Of a DNA stretch of 64,000 nt, positions 44,265 through 53,487 are shown one piece after another; within the stretch, counting starts at the first letter, position 1; each line of letters opens with the position of its first letter. Source of the DNA: Gammaproteobacteria bacterium (GTDB taxonomy: Bacteria; Pseudomonadota; Gammaproteobacteria; Steroidobacterales; GCA-2729495). The notes under the pieces are model-generated. The model made no database searches and was not told the origin of the DNA. It was given only the letters and a program-made list of their open reading frames with translations. Both the position numbers and the translations under genes were made by a program. The stretch is taken from contig JANQPY010000014.1 in assembly GCA_028285245.1 (NCBI GenBank), forward strand, positions 1 through 64,000, in the 5' to 3' direction.

Positions 44265-45409
44265 TGCCGGTTACCTCGCGTGCGCAGACCCTCCCGCTGA
44301 CTGCGGAAGGATGTTCCGGAATTGACCGATGGCGGGACCGGCGGTGCGCTGCTGTTGCTGCTGCCCGAATTGCCTGCCGAGGAGCCGCGCTGCTCGAGCA
44401 GCTTATCCACGGGCAGGTAGACAAGATTGCCGCTGCCGTCGGTGTCCATGAACACCTTGCTCGAGCTGCCATAAACACTCTCGATGGCCTCGATATACAG
44501 GCGCTCTCGCGTAACCGCAGGCGCCTCCTCATACTCCTTCAGCAGCTGCTCGAAGCGGGACGCCTCACCTTCTGCGTCGGCTACAACGCGGGACTTGTAC
44601 GCTTCTGCGTCCTGCAAACGGCGCACTGCTTCACCACGCGCCTTGGGCAGAATGTCGTTGGCGTACGACTGGGCCTCGAATGCCAGCCGTTCGCGATCCT
44701 CGCGCGCCTTAATTGCGTCCTGCACCGCCGCCTCAACCTGGCGCGGAAAGTTTGTGTCCTGCAGGTTCACTTTTGTTACAACGATGCCGGCCTCGTATTC
44801 ATCGAGTGCCTGCTGGATTAGCTTCTCCGTCTCGAGCGCAATCTCCGCGCGGCCCTCCAGTAGCACAAAGTCGGCGTCGTTCTTGCCGACAACCTCGCGA
44901 ATCGCGCTCTCACTGACATCGCTCAGGGTGTCGTTCGGGTCGCGCACCTGGAAAAGGTAGGCGACCGGATCCGCCTTCTGGAACTGGACTACGAGATCGA
45001 CTTCGACGATGTTTTCATCAGCAGTCAGCATGACCGTTTTCTGGCTAAACGGCGTGATCTCGGTGACATTGACCTTCTCTACCGTTTCGATCGGAAAAGG
45101 CATATGCCATCGCAGTCCTGGCTGAGTCGTCTGCGTGTAAGCACCAAACCTGAGTTCCACGCCGCGCTCTGCGTCGTTCACTCGATACAGGCCGGTGGCA
45201 CCCCAACCGAGCAGCAACAAGATACCCAGCACGATCAAAGCAGAACTGCCGCCCCCGGAACTATCCCGGCCGCCGCGATTGCCTCCCCCGCCAAACAAAT
45301 CGCCAAGCCGCTTCTGCCAGTCGCGGACAATCTTGTCGAGATCAGGCGGCCCGTCATTGCCACCACGATCCCAAGGATTCTTGCCATTGCCGGATTCATT
45401 CCAGGCCAT
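44261..45409 (-). CDS. hflK: FtsH protease modulator HflK
   Basis: A 382-residue SPFH protein, HflC partner. ATG 45409 gives the family start MAWNESGNGKNPWD; an ATG at 45433, one base after the hflX stop, would add eight residues and is also possible. A Gly-rich N-terminus precedes the membrane helix (ALIVLGILLLLGWGATGLY) and SPFH domain (VELRFGAYTQTTQPGLRWHM). The C-terminus is Ser/Gly-rich. Confidence 0.95.
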   Translation of the reverse strand: MAWNESGNGKNPWDRGGNDGPPDLDKIVRDWQKRLGDLFGGGGNRGGRDSSGGGSSALIVLGILLLLGWGATGLYRVNDAERGVELRFGAYTQTTQPGLRWHMPFPIETVEKVNVTEITPFSQKTVMLTADENIVEVDLVVQFQKADPVAYLFQVRDPNDTLSDVSESAIREVVGKNDADFVLLEGRAEIALETEKLIQQALDEYEAGIVVTKVNLQDTNFPRQVEAAVQDAIKAREDRERLAFEAQSYANDILPKARGEAVRRLQDAEAYKSRVVADAEGEASRFEQLLKEYEEAPAVTRERLYIEAIESVYGSSSKVFMDTDGSGNLVYLPVDKLLEQRGSSAGNSGSSNSSAPPVPPSVNSGTSFRSQREGLRTRGNRQ

Positions 45410-45434
45410 TTTCTGTGGTCCCGATTGGTTCATG

Positions 45435-46742
45435 TCAATTAGCCGAGCGCGCCGTATGGTCTGGCGGCTCCGCTGCTGCAAAAGAGAGATTTTCGCGCCG
45501 CCGCAACGACTCGTAGTCTCGGCGATCGAGTTCAACATCCAGCCGCCAGCCGCCGTCCGCCAATTCGGTTTCGCTTAACACCTGCGCCCGGTTATAAAGC
45601 AGCGACCTTAAGCGGCCCTCGCTTATATCAAGCCGCACAGTGCCTCGAACTATATCCTGATGCAGGTACTGGGCAACGACACCCAGCAACACATCAACGC
45701 CGGCGCCCGTAGCGGCCGATAGCCAGACACGACGGGGCATACCCGTATCCGCGTGATCTACCCGTGGATCGGCGCCGAGTATATCAGCCTTGTTAAACAC
45801 CTGGACCAGGGGCAGGTGGTCCGCGCCGATTTCGTGCAGGACGTCCTCAACGTCCGCAATCCGCTTATCCCGGGCCGGGTCGCTCGCATCGATGACATGC
45901 AGCAACAAACGGGCACCTCGCGTCTCCTCCAGGGTTGACTGAAACGCCGCGACGAGCTCGTGTGGCAAATCACTCACAAAACCCACCGTGTCTGCCAGCA
46001 CACATTCCGCACCCGCGGGGAGCTCCAGGCGCCGTAGTGTCGGATCGAGTGTTGCGAACAGCTGATCGGCCACCATCACATCGGCCGACGTCAGGCGGTT
46101 AAACAAGGTGGATTTGCCCGCATTGGTATAGCCCACAAGCGACACGGTGGGCATAGATTGCTTGCGCCGCTGTGCGCGCCCGAGATCACGGCGGCTCGCC
46201 AGCCGGCTCATGCGGCCTTTTAGCTGACGCAGGCGCTGACCAATCAGCCGGCGATCTGTCTCCAACTGCGTCTCACCCGGTCCGCGCAGCCCGATGCCGC
46301 CTTTTTGCCGCTCAAGGTGAGTCCAGCCACGAACGAGGCGTGTCGATAAATGTTCAAGCTGAGCCAACTCGACCTGCAGCTTGCCCTCAAAAGTCCGGGC
46401 GCGTAGCGCAAAGATATCCAGAATCAGGCCAGCGCGGTCGATCACTCTAAGCTGCAAAGCGCGCTCGAGGTTCCGTTCCTGCCCCGGAGTGAGGCTGTGA
46501 TTGACGAGAATCAGGCTGGCGCAGGTCTCTTCAGCCAGCGCGCGCAGCTCGTCGAGCTTGCCGCGGCCAATCAGGTGTCTCGGATTGGGGCTGCGCAGAG
46601 GACATACAAGCCTGCCGGCCAGCTCTGCGCCGGCCGCAACCGCGAGGGACTCAAACTCGGTCCTGGCGTCTTGACCCGGCGCGCCGCCAATCCCTATATG
46701 AACCGCGATTGCCTTTTCGCCGCCCTCGGGGCGCTCAAACAC
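45435..46742 (-). CDS. hflX: Ribosome-associated GTPase HflX
   Basis: A 435-residue GTPase that splits stalled or heat-damaged ribosomes. N-terminal HflX domain, then GRGKLDELRALAEETCASLI and the GLRGPGETQLETDRR linker, followed by the G domain: GYTNAGKSTLFNRLT, DTVGFVSDLPHELV and NKAD. It follows hfq by 57 bp. Confidence 0.97.
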   Translation of the reverse strand: MFERPEGGEKAIAVHIGIGGAPGQDARTEFESLAVAAGAELAGRLVCPLRSPNPRHLIGRGKLDELRALAEETCASLILVNHSLTPGQERNLERALQLRVIDRAGLILDIFALRARTFEGKLQVELAQLEHLSTRLVRGWTHLERQKGGIGLRGPGETQLETDRRLIGQRLRQLKGRMSRLASRRDLGRAQRRKQSMPTVSLVGYTNAGKSTLFNRLTSADVMVADQLFATLDPTLRRLELPAGAECVLADTVGFVSDLPHELVAAFQSTLEETRGARLLLHVIDASDPARDKRIADVEDVLHEIGADHLPLVQVFNKADILGADPRVDHADTGMPRRVWLSAATGAGVDVLLGVVAQYLHQDIVRGTVRLDISEGRLRSLLYNRAQVLSETELADGGWRLDVELDRRDYESLRRRENLSFAAAEPPDHTARSAN

Positions 46743-46799
46743 TCTCGCTCCTTGCCCGGCGCACTAACCGCTGCTTGTTACCAGCTGGCCGGGCCCCGC

Positions 46800-47039
46800 T
46801 CATTCTTCTCCGTCGTCGTCACCCGCAGGCAGGCGCACGTTTCGCGAAGGCACCACCGTAGAGATAGCGTGCTTGTAGACCATCTGGTTAACGCTGTTCT
46901 TAAGCAGCACGACAAACTGATCGAAGGAATCAACCGTGCCCTGCAACTTGATACCGTTGACCAGGTAAATGGAGACAGGCACTTTCTCTTTGCGAAGCGC
47001 GTTTAAAAATGGGTCCTGCAGAATCTGACCTTTGGCCAT
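46800..47039 (-). CDS. hfq: RNA chaperone Hfq
   Basis: A 79-residue Sm-like hexameric RNA chaperone. ATG 47039 gives the standard start [20 protein letters not shown]; 20 upstream in-frame codons have no family support. Sm1 and Sm2 are present ([36 protein letters not shown]). The tail is short and acidic (GDDDGEE), shorter than the 102-residue E. coli protein. Order miaA-hfq-hflX is conserved. Confidence 0.98.
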   Translation of the reverse strand: MAKGQILQDPFLNALRKEKVPVSIYLVNGIKLQGTVDSFDQFVVLLKNSVNQMVYKHAISTVVPSRNVRLPAGDDDGEE

Positions 47040-47137
47040 GTTCGACTCCTGGGCTTGGCGTTTTATTGTTTCTTGTTCTGTTGGAGATGACTGGCCCACG
47101 GACGGTTAAGGTCCTGGAGGCTGCGCACGCGCCGATT

Positions 47138-48097
47138 CTAGCCCCTGCCGGAAGAATTTGCACCAGACTCAAGCACCTGCCGGGCCGCCTTCAGCAAGGG
47201 CTGCACTGTTTCGCTGCTCGACATGCGCAGCGGTGAGAACTGAGGCTCGCCACGCAGCCAGGTCATCTGTCGCTTGGCATAGCGGCGAGTCGCAACAATC
47301 GCCCGCTGCACGGCTTCATCAAATTGAAGATGTCCGTCGAGATGCTGCCAGATCTGCCGGTAGCCAAGGGCTCTGGCTGACGGAAGATCAGCCTGCATGC
47401 CTGGCATGGCACGCAAGCGCTCCACCTCTTCGACCAGGCCATCCGCGAGCATCTGTTCGAAACGCTCTGCGATTCGGCTGCGTAACGTATTGCGATCGTC
47501 GGGCAGCAATGCAAAACAGCGGCATTGGACAACACCCTTGGCGGGCGTCGCCCGCAGTAACTGGGTTTGTGTCTGGCCAGTCAGCTGGTAGATCTCCAGC
47601 GAGCGCTGAATCCGCTGACGGTCATTCGGTTCAATGCGGGCAGCGGCGGTCGGGTCGATCTTCTTCAGTTCTGCATGAAGCGCGGGCCATCCCATCCGCG
47701 CGGCACGTTCATCGAGCGCGGCGCGAGATGCTGCATCGCCCAGGGGCAACGGTGCCAAACCACTCAGCAAAGCCCGGAAGTACAGCAATGTGCCGCCGAT
47801 CAACACCGGGACTCGATTGCGCGCGCGAATGGCTTTGATCAACGCTTCTGCGTCCTGGGCAAATCTGCCGGCTGAGTAGGTCTGTGTGGGATCGCGGATA
47901 TCAATCAGGTGGTGAGGGACCTGTGACCGCATTGCCAATGAGGGTTTCGCAGTGCCGATATCCATACTGCGGTAAATCATGGCCGAATCGACGCTGATGA
48001 TTTCGATCGGCAACTGACCGGCGAGATCGAAAGATAACTGGGTCTTCCCGGTAGCCGTTGGCCCTGCCAGGCACAGTGCGCGCGGAGGTTCGGTCAC
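47138..48097 (-). CDS. miaA: tRNA dimethylallyltransferase MiaA
   Basis: A 319-residue enzyme that adds the isopentenyl group to A37 of tRNAs reading UNN codons. P-loop AGPTATGKTQLSFDLA, then DSAMIYRSMDIGTAKP, VPVLIGGTLLYFRALLSG and RRYAKRQMTWLRGE are diagnostic. It lies 41 bp after mutL and 98 bp before hfq. Confidence 0.98.
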   Translation of the reverse strand: MTEPPRALCLAGPTATGKTQLSFDLAGQLPIEIISVDSAMIYRSMDIGTAKPSLAMRSQVPHHLIDIRDPTQTYSAGRFAQDAEALIKAIRARNRVPVLIGGTLLYFRALLSGLAPLPLGDAASRAALDERAARMGWPALHAELKKIDPTAAARIEPNDRQRIQRSLEIYQLTGQTQTQLLRATPAKGVVQCRCFALLPDDRNTLRSRIAERFEQMLADGLVEEVERLRAMPGMQADLPSARALGYRQIWQHLDGHLQFDEAVQRAIVATRRYAKRQMTWLRGEPQFSPLRMSSSETVQPLLKAARQVLESGANSSGRG

Positions 48098-48138
48098 AGC
48101 GGTTCCGTTGGCGAGGATGCGAAGTGTTTAACCGGACC

Positions 48139-49914
48139 TTAACGACCGCGGGCAAACAACCGATCCAGCTCCTGCATATCCAAGACAGTCCAGGTCGGCC
48201 GGCCGTGATTACATTGATCACTCCGCTCCGTGGCTTCCATGTCGCGCAGCAGGGAATTCATCTCGGCCAGGGAAAGTGAACGATTAGCCCGTACCGCAGC
48301 GTGACAGGCCATCGATGCCAGTACCTCATCAACGCGATCACTGAGACGCTTTGCCCCCAGGGATTCGCTTAGATCACTAATCAAATCTCGCACCAGCGAG
48401 GCAGCGTCGGCACCCGCAAGCAGCACTGGCATCTCACGCAGCGTAATCTGCGCAGGGCCGGTCCGGTCAATCACCAGACCAAATGCCCCTAACGAATCTT
48501 TGTCCGCCTCAATCTGCTCTGCCTCACTTTCACTGACGGCGATGTCGAGCGGCACCAGCAGTGGCTGGCGCTGCAGGCCCTGCTCGCCCAGCGCCTGCTT
48601 CATGCGCTCATAGGTCACCCGCTCATGTGCGGCATGCGCATCGACGATCACCAGGCCATCGGAGTTTTCCGCAAGGATGAAAGCGCCGTGCAGATGCGCT
48701 AGCGCAAACCCAAGCGGCGGCGCGGCCGTGCCCTGCTCGGCATCACCTGCAGCAACCTGAGCAGACTGAGGCTGGCGCAGCCCATCGTAGGCAGCGCGTT
48801 GTTCGGCAAGTGCTTCGCGATGCAGTTGAAAGCCACGCTGCGCGTCAGGCGGGTAGCTGCCGACCCGGGCCGGCTCACGCAAAGTCGCCGCCCGGGACGG
48901 CGTAGCAGGCCCGCCTGCCCGCGTGTGCTCCAAAGCAGCGTCAATCGAGCGACGAATAAAGTCGTGCACGGCGCGACTGTCGCGGAAGCGGACTTCCTGC
49001 TTAGCCGGATGCGCGTTGACGTCAACCAGCTCTGGATCCATATCAAGAAATAGCACGAAGGCCGGATGCCGGCCGTGAAATAACACGTCGGCATACGCTG
49101 AGCGAATTGCGTGCGCAACCAGCTTGTCGCGCAGCGTGCGGCCATTCAGCACAAAGTGCTGCAGATCTGGCTGCGCGCGCGAGTAGGTTGGGTGGGCAAG
49201 CCAGCCACTGAGGCTAAGTCCCGAATCCTCGCGCTCGACGTATAGCGCACTATCTACAAATTCGGTGCCCAGCAGCCTGGCGAGTCGCCGGGCCTGCGCT
49301 TCACGATCAACGGCCGCCGGCAAATCAAACACGAGACGGCGGTTATGCGTGAGCCGAACAGCCGTGCTGAATCGGCTTAGCGCCAGTCTCGCCACAGCTT
49401 TTTGCACGTGGCTGAATTCGGTGCGCTCTGTTTTCATGAACCGGCGACGCGCGGGCGTATTGAAGAACAGGTCACGCACCGCGACACTGGTGCCGCGCGG
49501 ATGCGGCGAGGGTTTAGGCGGGTCGATTGACCCGTTCGCCGCGGCAACAGACCAGGCGGTGTGCTCGTTGGTAGGCCGCGATGTGAGCTCCAATCGAGAC
49601 ACTGACGCGATACTCGGCAACGCCTCACCACGAAAGCCCAAAGAACCAATGCGCGTCAGGTCGTCCAGCTCACTGATCTTACTGGTCGCATGCCGCGCCA
49701 GCGCGAGGGTCAGCTCATCCCGAGGTATGCCAACACCATCATCGCGCACCCGCAGTAACCGCAGGCCGCCACCCTCCACCTCGAGCTCGATCTGTCGCGC
49801 ACCGGCATCCAGGCTGTTCTCGAACAGTTCCTTAATTACCGATGCCGGGCGCTCGACAACTTCGCCGGCGGCAATTTGATTAACAAGCTGGGGCGGCAGT
49901 TCGCGAATCGCCAT
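48139..49914 (-). CDS. mutL: Mismatch-repair protein MutL with endonuclease-type motif
   Basis: A 591-residue MutL. GHKL ATPase motifs at the N-terminus: LFENSLDAGARQIELE, DDGVGI and GFRGEALPSIASV. The C-terminal domain carries DAHAAHERVTYE at 425-436, matching the metal-binding endonuclease pattern DxHA-x2-E-x4-E, plus MACHAAVRANRSL and CNHGRPT. E. coli MutL lacks these and relies on MutH. This protein is thus likely an endonuclease itself, as in most bacteria. It lies downstream of amiC. Confidence 0.97.
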   Translation of the reverse strand: MAIRELPPQLVNQIAAGEVVERPASVIKELFENSLDAGARQIELEVEGGGLRLLRVRDDGVGIPRDELTLALARHATSKISELDDLTRIGSLGFRGEALPSIASVSRLELTSRPTNEHTAWSVAAANGSIDPPKPSPHPRGTSVAVRDLFFNTPARRRFMKTERTEFSHVQKAVARLALSRFSTAVRLTHNRRLVFDLPAAVDREAQARRLARLLGTEFVDSALYVEREDSGLSLSGWLAHPTYSRAQPDLQHFVLNGRTLRDKLVAHAIRSAYADVLFHGRHPAFVLFLDMDPELVDVNAHPAKQEVRFRDSRAVHDFIRRSIDAALEHTRAGGPATPSRAATLREPARVGSYPPDAQRGFQLHREALAEQRAAYDGLRQPQSAQVAAGDAEQGTAAPPLGFALAHLHGAFILAENSDGLVIVDAHAAHERVTYERMKQALGEQGLQRQPLLVPLDIAVSESEAEQIEADKDSLGAFGLVIDRTGPAQITLREMPVLLAGADAASLVRDLISDLSESLGAKRLSDRVDEVLASMACHAAVRANRSLSLAEMNSLLRDMEATERSDQCNHGRPTWTVLDMQELDRLFARGR

Positions 49915-49982
49915 GCCGCGATTCTTTCAGAATGCCGGCGGCGGTGGCAATGCGGCGGGCGGTATGCGTCCCTGTGGTGGCT

Positions 49983-51410
49983 TTAGATATCCTGCGACGC
50001 TGGAATCTTCAGCACCTGGCCAACGCGAATGCGGTCGCCAGCGATTCCGTTGACCGAACGGATGCGGCGCACGCTTGTCTGGTAGCGCTGGGCAATCTCG
50101 CTCAAAGTATCGCCGCGGCGAATCACATACTGCCGGCCGACGGGCTTGGCACCCCGGGCGGCCAGCGCTGCAACTCGCGTGTCCGGGGGCGGATTGGCAT
50201 AGAAATACTCACGAATACCAACCAGGATGGCGTCCGCAAGTCTCTGCTGATAACGCGTGCTGACGAGATTCTTCTCATCTTGCGGGTTAGAGATAAACGC
50301 GGTCTCGATCAGCAGCGAAGGCACATCGGGTGACTTCAGCACCAGGAAAGGTGCCTGCTGAACCGTCCGTTTACGCAAGTGAGCGAACTCTCCCAGCTCG
50401 GCAAGAATTGATTCGCCTACGTCAATGCTTGCGCTCAATGACGCGTTCTGTGACAGGTCAACCAGCACGGAAGCCAGTGTGGGATCCTTATCCATCAGAC
50501 CAACGTCGCCGATCTGCGCCGAGGCATTCTGACGCTGAGCCAGCATTAGCGAAGCCTCATCGCTGGCGCCTTTTGCGGACAGCACATAAACCGTAGTGCC
50601 CCGCACGCGCCGGTCACGAAACGCATCGGCATGAATCGATATGAACAAATCGGCACTGGCATCCCTGGCGCGCACCATGCGCTCGCGCAGCGGTAAGAAC
50701 TCATCCCGATCGCGCGTAAGCACCGCACGCATCCCGTCTTCCGCATCCAGTGCCGCGGCCAAACGGCGGCCAATCTGGAGATTCACATGTTTCTCGCGTG
50801 TGCCCGCCTGACCGGCCGCACCAGGATCTCGCCCGCCATGCCCCGGATCCACCACAACGACGAGTTCTCGTTGCTCCGGGCCTGGAATCGGGGCTGGTGT
50901 GGGAGCGGGCTCGGAGGCTGCCGGAGCAGGGAGCTCAGCTGCCTCGACCCTCTCTTCCGGTGGCGGACTCGCAGCGATGATGGGCGCTGAAGGCGCGCTG
51001 TTCAGTGCTACCAGGTCCACCACCAGCCGATGCCCGTAGCGGCCGTCCGGCGGGAGCACGAAACTTGTCGGGCGCAAAGGCTGATTGAGATCAAGCACGA
51101 TCCGCGTTGACCCGTCAGCGCGGTTCGCACCACGGATCTTGCGCACCGCCCCAACTCCCGCGGGCAGAGGCTGCGCCGATCGCGCAAACCGGCCCGGGCG
51201 CAGGTCGATAACGACCCGATGGGGATTGGCGAGCGTAAATACCTTGTGGTCAAGGGCCCGGCTAAGGTCGATGGCCAGCCGGGTCTGCTGATCGCGAGCC
51301 GCGATCCGCACATTCTCGATCTGGGCAGGCGCTGCTAACGCGGGCCAGCCGAGCAGGCACAGCCCGAACGCCACTGTCAGCCGCTGCCAGTCTCGTATGC
51401 CGGCGATCAC
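49983..51410 (-). CDS. amiC: N-acetylmuramoyl-L-alanine amidase with AMIN and LysM domains
   Basis: About 475 residues from GTG 51410, preceded at 8 nt by AGGGGA and giving a compact signal peptide (LTVAFGLCLLGWPALAAPA). A GTG at 51437 would add nine residues. An AMIN domain (about 35-130) precedes a Pro-rich linker, the zinc Amidase_3 domain (VVVDPGHGGRDPGAAG; LIETAFISNP) and one C-terminal LysM (YVIRRGDTLSEIAQRY). It cuts septal peptidoglycan for daughter-cell separation. E. coli AmiB sits in this genomic place. The symbol is by domain layout; amiB is as good. Confidence 0.93.
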   Translation of the reverse strand: MIAGIRDWQRLTVAFGLCLLGWPALAAPAQIENVRIAARDQQTRLAIDLSRALDHKVFTLANPHRVVIDLRPGRFARSAQPLPAGVGAVRKIRGANRADGSTRIVLDLNQPLRPTSFVLPPDGRYGHRLVVDLVALNSAPSAPIIAASPPPEERVEAAELPAPAASEPAPTPAPIPGPEQRELVVVVDPGHGGRDPGAAGQAGTREKHVNLQIGRRLAAALDAEDGMRAVLTRDRDEFLPLRERMVRARDASADLFISIHADAFRDRRVRGTTVYVLSAKGASDEASLMLAQRQNASAQIGDVGLMDKDPTLASVLVDLSQNASLSASIDVGESILAELGEFAHLRKRTVQQAPFLVLKSPDVPSLLIETAFISNPQDEKNLVSTRYQQRLADAILVGIREYFYANPPPDTRVAALAARGAKPVGRQYVIRRGDTLSEIAQRYQTSVRRIRSVNGIAGDRIRVGQVLKIPASQDI

Positions 51411-51469
51411 ATCAAGATTCCCCTGCAGACCCCACACTAACCCAAGGCATGGGGCTTTTCCTGATGAAA

Positions 51470-51497
51470 ATTATATATCTAGAAAGTATTTCTACAA
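51470..51497 (-). promoter_or_regulatory. Predicted promoter for the amiC-mutL-miaA-hfq operon
   Basis: On the minus strand TTGTAG (complement at 51492-51497), a 16-bp spacer and a perfect TATAAT (complement at 51470-51475) stand in an unusually AT-rich patch in this GC-rich chromosome. Transcription would start near 51462, about 50 nt before the amidase start. The -35 overlaps the tsaE stop codon. Confidence 0.65.
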
Positions 51498-51968
51498 GGG
51501 AAATTTAAAGTGGTCTGTCAGCAGGCGCCAGCCCAACGCTGTGTCGCCTGACAGCTCAACGGATCGCCCGTCAGCTGTCACGTTGAGATGGATACGCAGA
51601 TCCGCAGCGGGGATCTGCTGAGCGCCCCGTTCCGGCCACTCGATGAGCAGCATTGCTCCCGCATCGAGGTACTCGTCAAGCGCCAGGGCGCCGGCCTCTG
51701 ACGGCGACTGCAGCCGGTAGAGATCGGTATGAATCACCTCACCACGCTTGAGCGCATAGGGCTCCACCAGCGTGTAGGTGGGACTCGGCACCCGCGCCCG
51801 GTGTCCCAGCCCGCGCAACAGCCCCCTCACCAGCGTCGTCTTGCCTGCGCCAAGTTCGCCGGTGAGCCAGATGCACAAGCTGCCCAATGGTAATGCTCGG
51901 GCAAGCGCTCTGCCGCAGGTGTCGGTTGCCTGCGCGTCCGCGAGCTTGAGCTTCAGGGGTTCAGGCAC
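51492..51968 (-). CDS. tsaE: tRNA t6A biosynthesis ATPase TsaE
   Basis: A 158-residue P-loop protein needed with TsaB, TsaC and TsaD for t6A37 in tRNAs reading ANN codons. GTG 51968 overlaps the nnr stop by 16 nt and gives a normal length. Motifs: LTGELGAGKTTLVRGLLRGL (Walker A), VPSPTYTLVEPY and DLYRLQSPSEAGAL. In E. coli the same pair nnr-tsaE precedes amiB. Confidence 0.94.
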   Translation of the reverse strand: MPEPLKLKLADAQATDTCGRALARALPLGSLCIWLTGELGAGKTTLVRGLLRGLGHRARVPSPTYTLVEPYALKRGEVIHTDLYRLQSPSEAGALALDEYLDAGAMLLIEWPERGAQQIPAADLRIHLNVTADGRSVELSGDTALGWRLLTDHFKFPL

Positions 51969-53437
51969 GCGCGCAGACCATTCAGTACGTCGCTGGCAAT
52001 CAGGCCACGCTGGCCGTCCACCGCTGCTGCATCGCCCGCCCGGGCATGCGCCCAAACAGCCGCTGCCACCACGTCGTGAGGCGAGGCGGCGGGAAACTGC
52101 GCCAGCAATCCAGCGATGGTCCCCGTCAGCACATCGCCCATGCCGGCGGTGGCCATGCCCGGATTGCCGGCATCCACCAGCCAGGGGACCCGTCCAGCCT
52201 GGCCAATCAAACTGCCGCTTCCCTTCAGGACGCCGACGCCACCATAGCGCTCCTGGAGCCCGAGCAGAGCCGCGAGGCGGTCCGCCTGAACGTCAGCTGA
52301 ACTCAAGCTCAATAGCCGGCCGGCCTCACCTGGATGCGGCGTCAGCACCCAATCAGCTGAATGGCGCGGCGACGCCGCGAGGAGATTGAGTGCGTCCGCA
52401 TCCACAACCGTCGGCTTGCCGGCTGCCAACGTGCGTTCCAGTAGCGCTTGCGACCAGCGATCGGTTCCAAGGCCGGGTCCTATAGCGATTACGGTCGCGC
52501 GGGCAATCGGCTGATCGAGGTCCGCAGCCTGCTCCACACCGATGACCATGAGCTCCGGGCGGGCGGAACAAATGGTCGCCACGTTCTTTGGCCGTGTGGC
52601 TACGGTTACCAGCCCCGCGCCAGCCCGCAGCGACGCCTCACCGGCAAGGCGAGCAGCGCCGGGCATTGCCTCGTTGCCACCGACAACGAGCACATGCCCA
52701 TGCGCCCCTTTGTGCGCGGTCGCCGGACGCGAAGGCAACCAGCCTGCGACCTGAGCCTCAGTTACAAGCGCTGCGACCGGCAACCCAACATTGAGTGCGC
52801 CAGTATCCACGCCGAGCTCGGCGAAGACCACATCGCCGGCGCAGTCAGGGCCCGAGCCCAGGTAGAGGCCTGACTTGCGGCCGATGAATGTGACCGTACA
52901 GTCAGCCTCAACCGCGGCGCCCATCACGCGGCCCGTTTCCCCATGCAATCCGCTGGGCAAGTCGACTGCAATAGTCGGTGCGACGGAATTGTTTACAGCA
53001 GAGATGGCGTCTTGCCAGGAACCACTTACGTCACGGGTGAGCCCGGTGCCGAGCAAGGCATCAATCAGCAGGTCCGCGTCGTGGACCAGCCGCGGCTGAA
53101 AAGGCTCAATGGCGCCCCCGGAGTCTTGCCATCTCGCCGCCGCCAGCGCCGCATCGCCGTTGAGTTCGTCGGCATTGGCGAGCGCCACCACACCTACGTC
53201 AAGCCCGGCCTCTCTCGCCAACACCGCAATCAAATAGCCGTCGCCCGCGTTGTTGCCTGCGCCGCACAGCACCCGCCAGCGCCGCGACTTCGGGTAGCGA
53301 GACTGCGCAACGTTGAAGACGGACTCTGCGGCACGCTGCATCAACTCAGAGCCGGTAACGCCCTGACGGGCAATGGCCAATCGATCCAGTTCGCGAACTT
53401 GCGCGGGCGTAAACAGCAAACTGTCTGGGCTGTTCAT
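51953..53437 (-). CDS. nnr: Bifunctional NAD(P)H-hydrate repair enzyme Nnr
   Basis: A 494-residue fusion of NAD(P)HX epimerase (about 1-215) and ADP-dependent dehydratase (about 225-494). The N-terminal part has CGAGNNAGDGYLIAVLARE; the C-terminal has HVLVVGGNEAMPGAARLA, LTPHPGEAGRLL and DAGNPGMATAGMGDVLTGTI. It rescues damaged hydrated NADH and NADPH. A TATAAT (complement 53445-53450) lies 8 bp before the start codon. Confidence 0.96.
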   Translation of the reverse strand: MNSPDSLLFTPAQVRELDRLAIARQGVTGSELMQRAAESVFNVAQSRYPKSRRWRVLCGAGNNAGDGYLIAVLAREAGLDVGVVALANADELNGDAALAAARWQDSGGAIEPFQPRLVHDADLLIDALLGTGLTRDVSGSWQDAISAVNNSVAPTIAVDLPSGLHGETGRVMGAAVEADCTVTFIGRKSGLYLGSGPDCAGDVVFAELGVDTGALNVGLPVAALVTEAQVAGWLPSRPATAHKGAHGHVLVVGGNEAMPGAARLAGEASLRAGAGLVTVATRPKNVATICSARPELMVIGVEQAADLDQPIARATVIAIGPGLGTDRWSQALLERTLAAGKPTVVDADALNLLAASPRHSADWVLTPHPGEAGRLLSLSSADVQADRLAALLGLQERYGGVGVLKGSGSLIGQAGRVPWLVDAGNPGMATAGMGDVLTGTIAGLLAQFPAASPHDVVAAAVWAHARAGDAAAVDGQRGLIASDVLNGLRACLNP

Positions 53438-53444
53438 TGCGGCA

Positions 53445-53450
53445 ATTATA
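53445..53450 (-). promoter_or_regulatory. Possible -10 element for a leaderless nnr transcript
   Basis: A perfect TATAAT on the minus strand would put the transcription start at about 53438, directly at the nnr ATG (53437). No clear -35 is present, so the assignment is weak. Confidence 0.35.
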
Positions 53451-53487
53451 CTGAGCCACCTGTGTGCCCACCGTTATCGCAATCAAG

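Noticed and set aside
44403..44411. TTATCCACG resembling a DnaA box
   Set aside because: Single copy inside hflK coding sequence with no AT-rich unwinding region nearby.
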